From contig NC_087063.1 in assembly GCF_963678635.1 (NCBI RefSeq), positions 43,228,759 to 43,292,758 of the forward strand: a stretch of 64,000 nt of DNA. Reading direction: 5' to 3'. Position numbers and translations under genes: made by a program. Positions 48,465 to 63,400 of the stretch are shown piece by piece. The DNA is from Symsagittifera roscoffensis. Lineage: Eukaryota > Xenacoelomorpha > Acoela > Convolutidae. The number at the start of each line of letters is the position of its first letter. Position 1 is the first letter of the stretch. Below the pieces are notes generated by a model. That model was not told where the DNA came from, made no database searches, and saw only the letters and a list, made by a program, of their open reading frames with translations.

Positions 48465-51400
48465 CTAAAACATGCACTTTGCATTCTTTCCAGCAGATCC
48501 AGAAGACCTGGATAAGATTATGGAGCCTTTGTTTGATGTCTGGTTTAGATGAATCATAGCCAACAGACAATTAGAAAAGCGTCAATGAACGCAAGAAGCC
48601 AAAACAAGGACAATTTTTCGGAAATCAAGTTTTCAAATTTCGAAGAAAGACATTGCCTTAAGGCTTTTGAATTTCAACAACAATTTATGATTGACAGACT
48701 TTTGATAAAATTGACACAATCTGAGAACATTGGATCAATAGTTGAACTTTTCATTCCACTAGGAAATCTGAAAATCAAAATTCACATTCGAAACAAAGTC
48801 GATAACGTTTTTCGTGACCTTTACAATTTTGTTGTTCCATAATGGAGTTTGTTTTCTTTTTAGCAAACGAAATGAACTGAATTCTAAAAAATATGTCAAA
48901 CCGCGAAAGAGTAAATCTGAGACTGAAAAAAATTTAAGACTTTTCCATAAAAAAAACGAAAAAAAAATCATCACGACCTAGATTAGAGTCTTCACTACCT
49001 TCATCAAATCTTAATCAAGGATAAGATTGACAACTTTTCGAAGTTATAAATATAACACAGAGGCGAAGATGCAACTGGCAAACGAAAGTGAGAAAACGCC
49101 AAAAATTTGTTCTAAATGGCGGAAAAACGATCCTTAGGAAAACATAGCCAATCGAAGATTGGAAAAGAGTAATGAACGCAAATAAACATTGAAAAAATAA
49201 CACTATTGAAAAAATCTCAACTTTCGAATTTCAAAAAATTGATGCCCTTTAAGTTCTTTGGACTTCTGGAATGACTTACGATAGCTGCTTTTTTGATAAA
49301 ATTATCCCAACTTGAGAAAACTGGATCAACAAGTGAAAATTATATTCCGCTGGAAATCTATAAATTAAACTCCACTTTCGAAACTGGAAATAGTTCACGT
49401 TTTTTGCGCCAATTCCACGTTCACATTTGGAGAGTGCTATTTACGTCAATTTCAGCAGATGAATTTCAATTGAACTCAAGCATAGCCAATCGAAGATCGG
49501 AAAAGACTGATGAACGCAAGTTACCATAGAAAAAACCAATGGCTTTCGTGGAAAAACCTCAATTTTCGAACTTCAAAGAAAAAAATAGATACCATTTAAG
49601 CTCTTCACGTTTCTTAAATTAATGATTGGATCTTTTTGATTTACAGAGGCGAAGTTCCACTTCGCATACACAAGCAAAAATATGACCGATAACGCTACTG
49701 GGAAAAACTGAATAAGTCAAACTTTGAGTCTAAAAAATTTCGTAAGTGACGCACGCCAATTATGACACATTAGCAGTACCAGTCAATTTTGAAAAAAAAA
49801 TACCAATCAATGCCTCAATTTATAGAGCAGTCTATGGAGCAGTAATAATATGAAAAAATTAAATGTATTAAAAATGAAATGAATTTTTTAAATTTGATAT
49901 TTTTTGTGAGAATCATCCCCCCACACGCCATATTAAGTACAGAGAGATAAATTTCGCTCCTAGTAACAAATCAATTATGGCAAATAAGCTTCCTTCAACC
50001 AATTTGTAACGATTTCTATGACGTATTAAATCTCCGCTTACGCTTTAATAGGCGAAATATATCGCTCGTTAATTGTCCCAAATTGGCAAAAACGTCAACT
50101 GTTATACCCCCATAACTTCACTAAAAATGATCACAGGTAAAATATCTTTCTAAACTAAGCTCAGGACAACAATAATTTTAGAATGATATTAAAACAAATC
50201 CCGTCAAAAATGGCCAGTTAAAAAGTCGAATTTTGTCTGAAGAAAAAAACCCACCCCGAGCACAAATATTCCGTTACTTTTGTTACGAAAGCCGGAACAA
50301 TAATAGTCTGTGTTAAAATCCTTAGCATTGGCTGTACTTAATAATTGGTTATTGATTGAAATAAACACTTTCAAAATGAACACATTCTATCGCAACAATA
50401 TTTGCGACATAGGTTGAAAAAAAAAGATAGTTCAAACTATAACACAAGCTTTGCTTGTGTAAACATGAACCCAACTAGAGAAAACAGGATTAATAGGTTA
50501 AGTTTTTATTCCGCTGGAAATCTAGAAATTAAATTCCACTTTTGAAACTAGAAATCGCTTACGTTTTTTTGCGCCATTTCCACGTTCGTATTTGGAGAGA
50601 GCTAATTACGTCACTTTCAGCAGATGAATTTCAATTGAACTCAAAAAAGCATCTATACCTAAGTGCATTCATAAATGCATCAATATGCATGAAATCAATG
50701 TATGAATTCACATCTGTAGTTATTAGAGACTTTTATGCACATTTTAAGACCTTTTCCTGAAAAAATAAATCAGCAAGACCTTTATAAGAGTATTCACTAC
50801 GTTCATTACTCTTAAAAATATTTTGGTAAGAGCCAAAATCGAGTCTGCGACCCGGAGATTAACAATTTCATGTCCTTGTATCTGTGCGACGGTCGCTTGA
50901 AAATTTACTAACACTACCACCAATAAAGCAGCCACATATGCATTTCAATTGCCAATGTTTGGAAAGCACTTTTATTTACAAGTTAGGTTGGAAAAAATAT
51001 GGTTCGCATTATAACATGTAAAAGTTATAATGCGAACCATATCTACAAAATAGGTTGGAAAAACTATGGTTCGCATTATAACATAGCGACAGTTGTTCAG
51101 ATGCTAGTAAGTGGGAATCCTAAAATCCAGGTCGGAGGATTAAATCCGGCTAGTTTTCCTTGTACTAGCCACCAATACAGCAGCCACAGATGCAACTAAA
51201 TTGCCTATGCTTGGAAATAAATCAAAAGTACTCCCAAATAAATGATGGCAAGTTAGGTTGAAGAAAATATGGTTCGCATTTAAACACTACGCTCACTAGC
51301 TCGCTTGCGAAGCAATTAACAATACAGCAGCTTTCAACCCGGTTTTATCATTAATTACACAGGCAAAGCGGAGCTGCGACGTTTAATAATTAAGTCCACT

Positions 51401-54400
51401 TTTTAAAAAAAAGTAATTTACGCTTTCTTTGGCGCCATTACTTTCTTTTTTGAGGATCATCACTTTCCCTCCTCTTAGTATATGAATTTTAAAAAAAAAA
51501 CAACGTGAGCGTGAACAAACTTGAAAATTTTTTATTAAAAAAAACATAATCAATACTTACTTCCGATTGCAAAGTATAGGTCCTGTTCGTTAGTTTCATT
51601 CTGGAACACGTCATAGAGACTCTTCCACAACTGGATGAATTGCTGCTGATTCAGACTCACCTCTCCCAGTCTCTGATAGTTCATCACCCACTTATCAATT
51701 CTGTCCCCTCCCCTTCCCACGCTTGTTAGCTGTCTGTAGGAGCACACGCCCAAGTCACCTTCGGTCATATCAACGGCCATATTACTACTCTCAGTTGTCC
51801 TCCTGAAACAAGGGCGATATAATTTTCAAATGCTTACAACGCAAAGTTAATTGAATTAAGATGGAAGCATCGAGGTCATATGATAGTCACCTTTTATGCT
51901 GCTTCGAATGTTGTTTCTTCTCGTCAAACTGAGGCGTTGACTTCGATTTGGCAATTGATCCACTGCTATCTGTCTTGTATCTGTCACTTTTGTCTTCTGA
52001 TTCGTTTTCTGGACTATTGGATCCCCCAGAAGGGACCATAGATGCATCTACGAACTCGATTGGCGAGGAGGAAGCATCGCTGCAAAACATGTCCTGGTTC
52101 GCATCGACATCTTCACTTGCCAAACCAGTTGAGCTATAAAAAACAATCCGTTCAGAGCATAACATGAGAGGGTATTGACCAGACATAAACACAGCAAAGA
52201 GACTGTTAGTTAATATAGACGACCTCAAGGGCTAAAAATAAGTCTTGAAGAACTCAAAAATAAATCAAACCGCAAAAAAAAAATTTGAGCCTGAACAAAT
52301 TTTATAAGAGTTTCCCTGAAGCACAAAAAACATCACGACCTATATAAGAGTCTGAAGTAAGTTCATCGATTCTTAAAAACAAGTTTAAAAACAATAGACT
52401 AATCCAGCAAATAGTATCTAAAAATTGGATTGAGCATTTCTGAGGGAAAACATCGGTGAAAAAAGGAACTTAACCTCAAGGTCAATGTTGCCCTGAAAAA
52501 AATTATTGCTGAAATGTCTTTCATTTTTTTTACATGTAATTAAAATGATATATTTTCAGTAAAAAAATTATCCTCAACTAGTTGCTCACAGAAAAAAAGG
52601 ACAAGTACCAGATTCAGTTAAAACAAACTATTCAATGTCAAGATTTTGAGTTATGACCTATTGGTTATACTCATAGAGTAATTTCAGATAGGTTATACCG
52701 TCCTCTCGTCACGCTACCTTATTTTCGGCCGGATAGATTAGTGCAACTTCTTAGTCTAATAGCAATCTTAATCTTACTCTTATATCTCCTAGTCTCAATA
52801 GATCTGGTGTATACTGGTTTATGCGAGTTAGTTCTTGGAGTTTATCCAGAAGCAGAACAACTGTATTCAAAGTTTTATTCAAATTGTTCTGGTGCTGAAA
52901 CTTTAAATAGTTTCAGCACTTACAAATAAGTGTCAATGTTAGAGATGGAATATGATTGGTTAGTTAGTAATATTTTATAGTGATAATCCATCAACAATAT
53001 AATTGGTTTATAACTACTAGTTTAGAACTGGTTACAATTTTTCATTTTAGCAGGGAGTTTCGTTTGCATCAAGATTAGATGAAAGAACCAATACGATTCA
53101 TCCTTTATGACGGTTTCAAACAATTGCCTGGAAGGTAACCTGCCTTCTGTATTTTACAAGGGTTTGCGGTTTGAACACCCACCTCAACTTTTGGAAAATT
53201 ACACGGTAACTTTTTTGCCTGACAGTTTTTGTTGCCGCAATTTTCATCGTATTATTTTAAAACTGCAATTAGCACTAAAATTACCAACTGAGTCAGTTGT
53301 CAAATATGGTACCTGTCAGTGTCTGTTGGTTTGCTTTCTCTGTTGCTACTACTACTGGTATTAGTTGTCGTTATATATGGACAGAGATGCATGAGGAAGA
53401 GGAACTTGATTCTCTCCTCCGCCGCCTGTCTAGTCATGAGAGAGAGGGCTAGACAGAACTCGGCGAAGTTCACGAGTCCGTCTCCGTCCACGTCTACCGC
53501 CCAGAAGGAACGCTCACACATCTGATCAGCTAAACGAACAAAACATATCATCATGAAAATATTTAGCTAGATAATTCAGGCAGTACCAATATCTACTTTT
53601 ATATCTCCGAATTACTGTTAGGTCCAAAACGTTTTTAATGTCCTTTTTTTCAGAAACCAAGTTTTAGCAAAAATCTGAGGAGCTTCTAATTCTTGGGTGA
53701 CGCTATCATTCTGAACAAGAACTGCTATCTGAAATCTGAAGCACGCGACTAAACTTCAAGACAGGGCTCTTTTATATGGAGATGCTTCACAATAATTATT
53801 AAGATATACCGGCTGTCTAGACTAACTAATCTGCTCGACCGTCAGAATTGCTTAACCATCAAACACATGGATATTAAGTAAAATAGAAAAGCAGACAGCT
53901 GGGTCAGGTTACTCCATCTGAACAGATACAGAAGTAGCGAAATGACAAATCCTTTAATTGACGGAACTTAAAGCAAACTTTCATATTGAAAGCCAAATCT
54001 ACTGGTAATTGTATCAGTGATTTGGGCCTAATGTTGCCATAATTTTATTGTGGTGAAGCTTTTGATAATATTCATAGTTTCATTCATTTTTCAACTTTTA
54101 CGCACCCATTGAATGCTGGCACCAAGGCGACAGAGTCTTCATCAAGGTAGAATATCTTTCGCGGTTGATTTTGGACTGGACACAGAAGGGATCCCTTCTG
54201 TCGAATGCCTGCTGCGGTTGCAGCTGGGACCAGAAAAACCCAGCCACCTGCTCCTTTTTGAATGCCTCATAAAGCAACTCCAGTTCACTCTCGCTGAACA
54301 CAGAGCTCTCACTGAAAGTAAAAAAAAATTGCCGTTCATAAAAAACTAAAACTGCGTCAACAACCACTTCTGAATCTTTCAAAAATGTTACTTAGCCAAA

Positions 54401-57400
54401 TGTGCCCTTGCGATCCTTATGAATTAGAGATAGAGATACTTTTTTCGAAAAACTTTTTAGAAATTTAGAATGCCACAGAAAAAAAAGATCACCTTAAAGC
54501 TCTTTTTATTTGAAGAATCTTTTAGAATTGAGTTCAAATATATCGCTTTCAAAAAACAATCTTGTTTATTCGCGCCATTTGTACTTTCTTTATTGGAGAG
54601 CCAATGAATTCAAAGTAAATTTAAAAAAAAAACATCAGATCTACGTAATACCCACCCACGGAGGAGATTGTTAAGTAGATTGAACAGCCAATTTTAGAAT
54701 CAGAATGCGGCATGATTAGATCTTTTACTAGAATGCTCTAGTGCTAATTTACTGTTTTTATTTAGAGGGGTGCAGATTGTTTAGTAGATGCCATAGAAAG
54801 GGTATTGATAAATAAATCCTTTTAAGTAAAAGTCAAACCGCGAGAACATAAAATTGAGCGTGAACAATTTCTCAAACTTTCTTAAAAAAAACATCCACGA
54901 CCTAAATGAGTGTCTTGACTTCGTTGAATGACGCTTGATAATCGCTTTACCATGCTATTGAGTACTGCATTTTTTCAAAGTTGCATCATTAGGAATTGAA
55001 TACCGTATAAAACCATTCCTCGAATGAAACGTACCCCACATTTCGCAGAACAGTGCGTTTAGTAGAATCCTCCAAATTCTGTATGACCTTGATGCGATAC
55101 TTGAAACGAAGTGCTTCAATTTCCTCATTCGTTATGGTGCCGAATAAGTGATACGCATTGTAAATGATTTTGCCCACCAAAACTGGCTTCCGCTTTTGTC
55201 TGGAACCTTCTTTTTGATCTCCAGTTGACGACTCAGAGCTGCTGTTTTCTGGTTCAGTTTCACTGTCTAAAACAAGCGGCAAAAGGAAAATTCTGAAAAT
55301 CACAACTAATATCGAGAATACGCAAGCAAAACCAAGCCCACAGGCAGTTGCAAATAAGTCAATGATGTCAAGATCACCGCGAAAACGATTGTTTATTTCT
55401 TAAACATTTTCAAAAAGAAAAAATAAGCTTTTCAAGAATCTTCTATCAATAACATTTTAGTGATAACACCCCATTTGAGAAAATGGATAAAAACTAATGA
55501 ATTGGGAACATAAAAAACTAAATCCAATTATGAAGCTAAAAGTCCATCAATTTTTAGCGCCCTTAGTATCTTCGTTATTAAAAAGCGTAAGTACCTTCCA
55601 TGTAGCATATGAGCTTCGAGTGAACTGAAAACTCTAGCCAACTGACAGTTGGAACAGAGTAATGAACGCAGGGAAACAGGAAAAATAACCTGACAAATTT
55701 TTCGAAAAAACTTGACTTTCGAATTTCAAAGAAAAAAAATAGATGCCCCTTAAGCTCTTTGAATTTACAAAAATGATTGACACTTTTTTGATTACCAAAT
55801 TTGAGAAAACTTGATTAATAGTAAATTTTTAATTTCGCTGGAAATTCTGAAAACTAAGTTCCACTTTCAAAACTAGAAGTCGATCATGTTTTTCGTGACC
55901 TTTGCCTTCCTTTTGACCATAGCCTTCCTTTAATAATCTTCGTTATTAAAAAGCGTAAGTACCTTCCATGTAGCATATGAGCTTCGAGTGAACTGAAAAC
56001 TCTAGCCAACTGACAGTTGGAACAGAGTAATGAACGCAGGGAAACAGGAAAAATAACCTGACAAATTTTTCGAAAAAACTTGACTTTCGAATTTCAAAGA
56101 AAAAAAATAGATGCCCCTTAAGCTCTTTGAATTTACAAAAATGATTGACACTTTTTTGATTACCAAATTTGAGAAAACTTGATTAATAGTAAATTTTTAA
56201 TTTCGCTGGAAATTCTGAAAACTAAGTTCCACTTTCAAAACTAGAAGTCGATCATGTTTTTCGTGACCTTTGCCTTCCTTTTGACCATAGAAATAAACTG
56301 CACTTAAAAAAATTAAAAGTCAAACCGCGAAAAATCGAAATTGAGCGTAAGCTAATTCCTGAAAAAAATCACCAAACATTTGCAACTACAATGATAATTG
56401 CTTACAGCACATGAAAATTCCGGGATGTGAAAACCAAGCCCACTAAACAATCAGACAAATAAAAGGCCAACAATTTTTCTGAAATGGAATCTTTTCAGTT
56501 TCAACGGAAGCAGAACCTGGCCGGATTCTAACCTAGGACCTTCGCCGTCCCAGGCCTAGTCGTTACCTCTAAGCCAAATGTGCTGCAGAAAACAAGCTAT
56601 CAATTTATTTTGTTCAAAAGAGGCGAGGCTGCGCATCGCAAACACTAGCGAGAACATGACATAAAAGCAGCTCTATAAAGTACAACAAGTAGAAATAAGC
56701 ATAAATAAATGACAAACACTAGCAACAAATAAAGCAGAGAACAGATGCTATGAAATTTCTAATGCTACAGATCGTGATTATAGCAAAGTAGACAATAAGT
56801 GAACATTTTTAATGAATACTTTTATTTGCTAGTTAGGTTGGAAGAAAGGAGGTTCGCACTAATACACTACGCTCGCAAGCTCGCTATTGTAAACAAGTAG
56901 TTCACCTAAAAGATTGCCTATATTCCGATTTAATAATGCCTGCTAATCGCACGCGGAATGATTACACTATACAGTGACCCGAATGGAGTAATATTAGAAT
57001 AGTTCGGATTATGAAACCTCGTAAAAAGTGAATAGACTGAGTTTGTATAGTTTATGGTACGGTACGCTACCTGTTGGGTTGGTGTCTATGTTACTGTTAT
57101 TTCCCACAGAGGAAGAAGTATGCTCCTGTTTGGTAGGGTTAACTGTCAGCTCTTGGAAGTTCTTCAGGGACTGGAAGAAGTCCACGAACACAGTGATGAC
57201 GTCAGTCTCCTCTTTACACGCAGCCAACTCCTCCTTGTTCTCCTCTAAAACAGCACTCAATACTATTGAAGCTAAAAAGGCGGCACTTAACCTAATTTAG
57301 GACATGGTGGGAGCGAAAATACATTCGACTATATAAAACTAATACAACGATATCATGTATTAATTAAATATCTCACGAAATTAAACACTATTATTTCATC

Positions 57401-60400
57401 CGATCCACTGATAGCTTATTATTACAAAAGTAATGGTACACGAATTTCAATTTGTAGCTGTCTATCATTACATTGGATCTACTGGAGCTCTCCGTTCCAA
57501 AATATTATCGAAGCCACTATTGTATGCAATGCTTGTTTTTGCAAACCATTTACCTTTTCTTGCCTTGAACTCACAATTTGGACAGGTTGCAGCAGCTATC
57601 ACAACCAAACTAAGCGGACTAGTTTACAAACCCAGTATAGAAAGGGCAACTTGGAATATGGCTCTGGCTCCGTCGCAGAAGAAGCAGTCGATGATGTGGG
57701 TGGCACAATTGAATGGCATCACGGAGAGAAAGAGAGTGAGGAACCAGGAGAGAGACACCATCGTCAACACGTCCAACTCCGCCAGCCTAGAACAGTTACT
57801 ACGTATCAGTTACTGAGTTTGATATCATCTAGCTGAGGACATTAGATTTGAGATATCTTCTTGGGCAGAAAACGCGGTTCTCAAGATGAGCTCAGAAATT
57901 GAAATATTACATGTACTTAAATGGATACATGCATACTTGCACACACATTTATGCCTGGAAATTTTTTTTATCGCCCAGAATTTTTTTTTAGTTGTAGGGA
58001 AAGGCTTCATCGCTGTCTTCTATCAAAATCATAGGCAACTGACAGTTGGAAAGGAGTAATGAACGCAAAAAAAAACAAACAAAAGCTGACTGGTTTTTTC
58101 AAAAATCTTCAACTTTTGCATTTCTTTGAATTTGTTGAACAATTTATGATGGACATTTTTATGTTAAAATTAACCCAATTTGAGAAAACTGGATCAATTG
58201 GTAAAACGTTTATTTCACTGGGAAATCTGATAATTAATGTCCATATTCGAAATTAGAAGTCGCTCACGTTTTTCATGACCTTTACATTTTTTGCTGTTCG
58301 AAAATCAAAATTGAGCGTGAACAAATTTGAAGACTTGTTCCTGAAAAAAAAGTCAAAAAAAACTCAGCAAGACTTATATAAGAGTACTCACTACGTTCAT
58401 TACTCTAAATAAGAAAAAGTAGAAACAAGCCTCGAATTAGTAAAACTTAGCTACGTATGGGCTTCGAACCCGCGACCTCGAGAAATAGAGTCTCAAACCC
58501 GTCATTCTCGGGCACGAATGCTTAATTATGACAAGCAAATTGGTCCCATTAATATCTTTTAGAACACAAATTGTTTTAAAAAACTCAAAAGCAATTGCGA
58601 ATCAGGAAAATTATCAAAATTATCAAATTTACTGTTCGATAGTGGAGTTTGCCTTCCTCTAAACAAAGGAACTGAAGAGAACTTAAAAAGAAGTCAAAAA
58701 ACAATCCGAGAAAAATCATTATTGAGCGTGAACAAATTTCGCGAAAAAAAAAGCAAAAAAGAATCAGCAAGAATTCTATAAGAGTACTCACTACGCTTAT
58801 TACTTTCAAATTAAACAGTAAAGAATATACCCCTTCCTTTTTTCATTGTTTATAATGACGGTAAAAGATGCAGATTAAAGCAAGTTTGATTTACATCTGT
58901 TTGTATTAATACCCTCTCTGCTTCCAAATAATCAATGCTAAACCAACCTCTGCGCCAACTCGGGCATGAACTTCTCGCAGAGTTGCGTCAACACATACTG
59001 GTCCACCTGTGCGCCCACCACTCGAGTGTTGTAGTAGTCTGGGAGGAGCCTCTCACAGAGAGCTATGAGGAGCCAGAAGGCGTCCTCCTCCGCACAGTAG
59101 AGCAGGATCACACTAGACACTATGTTCATCGCCTGACAGTACCCTACATGCACTCAATTTATCAACATTTATCACATTAAAACAACTGTCGTATTGAGAC
59201 TATAGAAACATTAGTTTGCAAGCTAGCTCAAGATTTCTCACTTAAAATATGTTATACAAAGGTAGTTTCTTATCTAATAAGCTCGTGATGTTATTGGCAG
59301 GAGGAACCTTCATTAACTTGAATTGAAATTTTGTTGGGGCTTTGCGGTGATTAACGGAGCTTTACATCAGATGAATTCAGTTACTTAAGGCTTACCAATG
59401 TTTGGGTTCCTTCTAGCGTATGCATTGAGCACCCTGCGTAGAGCAGCTATGCCTACGTTGCTCTGGAAGGCGGGATGTTCGGGCAGGGATCTGTGAAGGT
59501 CTCGCTCTATCTCGTCCGGGGCCACTGCATCAGCTGCAGACACAAAAAGAAAAACTTCACATCAAAATCGGTTCTACACTATTACATTTCACTTCTCAAC
59601 CTTTTAATCACAGTTGACCCTAACTCTGATTGAAAATTTTTAAGCCATGAGATTGGCATAATGGATCGCATTGTCATTAATGCGTCTTATACTAAGACAG
59701 CTGGTTTAACTAGCTTTAATTTTTGTTGCACACCTGTAAATCTCAGTATGAGTAAGAAAAAAAATCAGCCTCAGAATCTAACAAAATTACCATGTTAATA
59801 ATTACCTCTGTTGGGTGTGGAGTATACTAGTTTCTCGTAGTATCCCGGATGTAGTTTCTTGTCGTGTAATGCCCCACTGTAGATCATCCACATCTCCCCT
59901 CTGTACAACTCAGGGAGACCCTTCCTGATCAGCTGCAGTGTCTCTGAAACATCAACCCACACAACACACTCAAGCTAATCTGAATTACTACACCCTTATA
60001 AAAACAACTTATGGTTATAGCTCCAATTCCTATCGACTTCAGTTAGTCAGAACTAAACAATTTTTTTGCACAAAAAAAACAGAAACCCTATTATAAAAGG
60101 GACACAAATTGAGATGATTAAAATTTTCCATCTTCATTACACCTTCTTTTTTTCTGATAAGTCGACTCTACAAAAACCCTTTGCTTTAGAACAAATTCTC
60201 CTAATATGCAACTTACCAAGAGTCCTGTACATGGTTGCCCCTCTGCCAAATTTATCAAAGTGGTCTATCCACAGTTTCTGTTTGGCCTCCTCTTTCTTCA
60301 GATGCACACTGGCTGCACTTGCCTGGTTTTCAATCTCCCCTTCTCTCTTCACTCCTTCTCCTTCCTCTTTTGATGTTTTAGTTTCAGCCATAGTAGTAGA

Positions 60401-63400
60401 TGTGGTGTTGTCTGTTAGGGTGTCGTCCGATATGACTGTTGATTGATGAAAGAGGGTGATAAGGGCGGGCTGCAGCTCAAACGGGTCTAACAAAAACGAG
60501 GAATCACGTTTCAACAAGCTAAGTGAGCGAACTGTCTCATGCTGAAAATGTATCAAAACTAACTTAATTACTTATTTCGATTTTTTAAATTAACTCAACA
60601 AAAATTGTTCTACATAACACCTTGACTGTAAAATAGAACAGTGGTCAAATTTTATGACACCCTCTACCCTCATTAACTCTTGAAAGAGCTGCCGGTAACG
60701 TTCCCGAATGAAAACGAAAAAGGAAACAGCAAAAAAGACAATATCGGAGGTCCATGCAACTCGAGGTTCAGAGAGTGATTCAGATGAAACTAACCCAGAG
60801 AAGACAAGCTGGCTGACTCCTCTTCGTTTTCAGCAGCCCACTCATCCTCTCCATCTTCCAAGTCCCTCCTGGTGACCATGCCCCAGCTACCACTCGAAGT
60901 GCCAGAGGACAAATCCCCATGTGAACTGCCAGTTTCTGAATCAACTGTTCTCACCTAGAGCAATTAAATTTTTCATGACGTCAAAAATTGTGTCAAAAAC
61001 CAAAGACAATATATTTGTAGCATAAAACTTTCACCTGAACCCCTCTGTTTTGTCCTTCTAAAATTAGTAACACATTTAGCCACACATTCATCAAGGGACT
61101 TTGCGTTTGAGATACCAGAATCGAAAAGAATGCAGACCTTTTCACGTCCCCCTTTTAATTTTAAAGGAGGCGAAGCCGCAATTCCCGAAAAAAAATGGTT
61201 AGAAAGCTCTCTTAAAAGGCAAGAATACGCCAAAATAGCCTTTAAAAAAACGAAGCTTCACCGGTAACAACACAACAAATGAACTTTTTGCGATTTTACT
61301 ATGGGCATATTTTTGTATCCCTGCGCCAAAGTACACAATGTCGCCTATCAATGAACCGTCAAAACAAATGGTTCAAGTTATTTTTTAATCGGTGCAGCAC
61401 ATACCAAACTATAAACAATTCTTTTCTGGAGAACGAGAAGATCAGGGTCATATTATACTCGAAAAGTAAAAATTGTAACGGTTTTTGAGTACAAAAAAAA
61501 CGAACTGCTGAAATTTGATTTGAAAATCTTATATGGTTTTCATTCAGAACAACTTTTGAATAAATTAATCACTTATGAAAACACAAAAACAAGAAGATCT
61601 GCTTCAAGCGTAAATCTGAGCAATTTTCTGTTCGATCTCGAACCTGCAAACTTTTCAACAAGCTATGGCTTCTTAGTTTCATGCCTGTCAATATCGAAAA
61701 TAGTTCTTTTTCTGAAATATCCATATCTGATTTTTTACCATAATTTGAAAATCTATATGGTGCAAAACTATAAACCGGTGTTTATTATTTCGGTTTATAA
61801 GTTTTCTAAAAACCGAAACACAATGGCTGCAGGCTACAGAACTATCAACCATGATTCAGCTGTTCTGTGCAAACATCAACCCCCCCTCCCCCCAAAAAAA
61901 TCATTGTAGCTTTCGAGATATCGAGGTTTTTAAATTTTTCTGAATTTGTTCATTAAATTTCCAAACAATTTTTTGTAAAAAATCTCCAAATTTCGCCTAC
62001 AGTAGATGTTAATTTGATCAGCCAAGCCACTTTTCTATTCTTCCTAGTTTCTTAAATCGGATTTTTAAACAAATATGTATAATTTTTGATCTTTTTATAT
62101 AAGAGTAGTATAGAAATCATAAAAACAATTTCTTCTGTGTTTTCTGTTAATGCTCAGATTGTTTTGACATCAAGGGTAGACGGATAGTGGGCCAGCAGGC
62201 CCCGTTTTCTATCCATTACTGCATTTGATGATATATTGTTGATATATTTGTTAATAAATGGAAAATTAATTTTATAATTCTATTCTTTCTTTTTAACGGA
62301 GGCTTTTATACTAAGCATTAAAAAAACTTCACTTAATATTTTAATTGGGTTTCCTAAGATTTAACCAGTGGAAAAACTAGCCGGACAAAGTAAACGGACC
62401 CAAAATTAGGAAGTAGAGCATAAAACCAGCTGAAAGTTATATCATTATATAACATTCAACTGGTTAATGATTATAAAAATTCTCAGTAGTTTTGACTGGT
62501 TTCGATTGTAGCTGATGTATATTCTGGCTCGATTACTTACCACCAATCAAGTGATACTGCACTACTTGAGTTATAGATACGAAAGTCATGATAATTTCTA
62601 ACAAATGAAGCAAATTTCGGCTGGTTCAAATGCCCCTGGAAAAAGTTTCCACTGGTTTCATAAATTGTGCTATTTCGGCTGCTTATGGATACTAGCAATA
62701 TTCACCCTGAATTTTTTTCTCCTGTTGGTGCTAGTGTCTGTGTCGTGTCTGTCTGAATAGAGGTTGTCTTCTATAGATGCAGAGGTGTGTCGCATGGAGC
62801 CCGTGATTGCCCCTATTACACTTGTACGGTCACTCAGACGACCCAGCAATACATTGTCCGCTCCATTCTGTGAAAGAACAGTTCGACAACATTTATTCCC
62901 AAGTGTACTTAAATCCAAATGAGAAACTCAACCCACTCTCTAGCGAACATGAATTGATGAAACAAGATTAAAAAATCGACGTTTCATTTTTGATGAAACA
63001 AGATTAAAAAATCGACGTTTCATTTTAAAACAGTGCAAGCATTTTCCCTTTGAAAACCATTACATCCGGTGTTTTTACCAATCATAAGCTATCAGTTGTC
63101 AACTGGTCGTAACATCTACAATGAGCACACATCCAAATTCAACCATTTATCTACCTATTTCACAATTCTACTCGACGGAAGTCTTCTGATGAGAAAAATA
63201 AGTGTTCTGAATTTGAATTGAGTACCTTCATAGTGATGTGCACCCCGTCTCTGATCTCATTGGCTGCCTTGTCTATCTTATCCACGTGTGTGATTTCATA
63301 AATGGGCAGCACTAGCTTAACCATTGCAGCCCCACTGTCTGAACTGGAGCGAACATAAAAACAATTTTCAAAGATAGAATAAGCACTGCCCATTACCATA

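Noticed and set aside
44232..50815. Families A and B as Helitrons
   Set aside because: Helitrons have one 3' hairpin followed by CTRR and a TC start; these have hairpins at both ends and no consistent CTRR.
61520..61909. 129-codon plus-strand open frame
   Set aside because: Inside an intron of the TBC1D9-like gene on the opposite strand, no family resemblance, ends in low-complexity PPLPPKK; likely chance.
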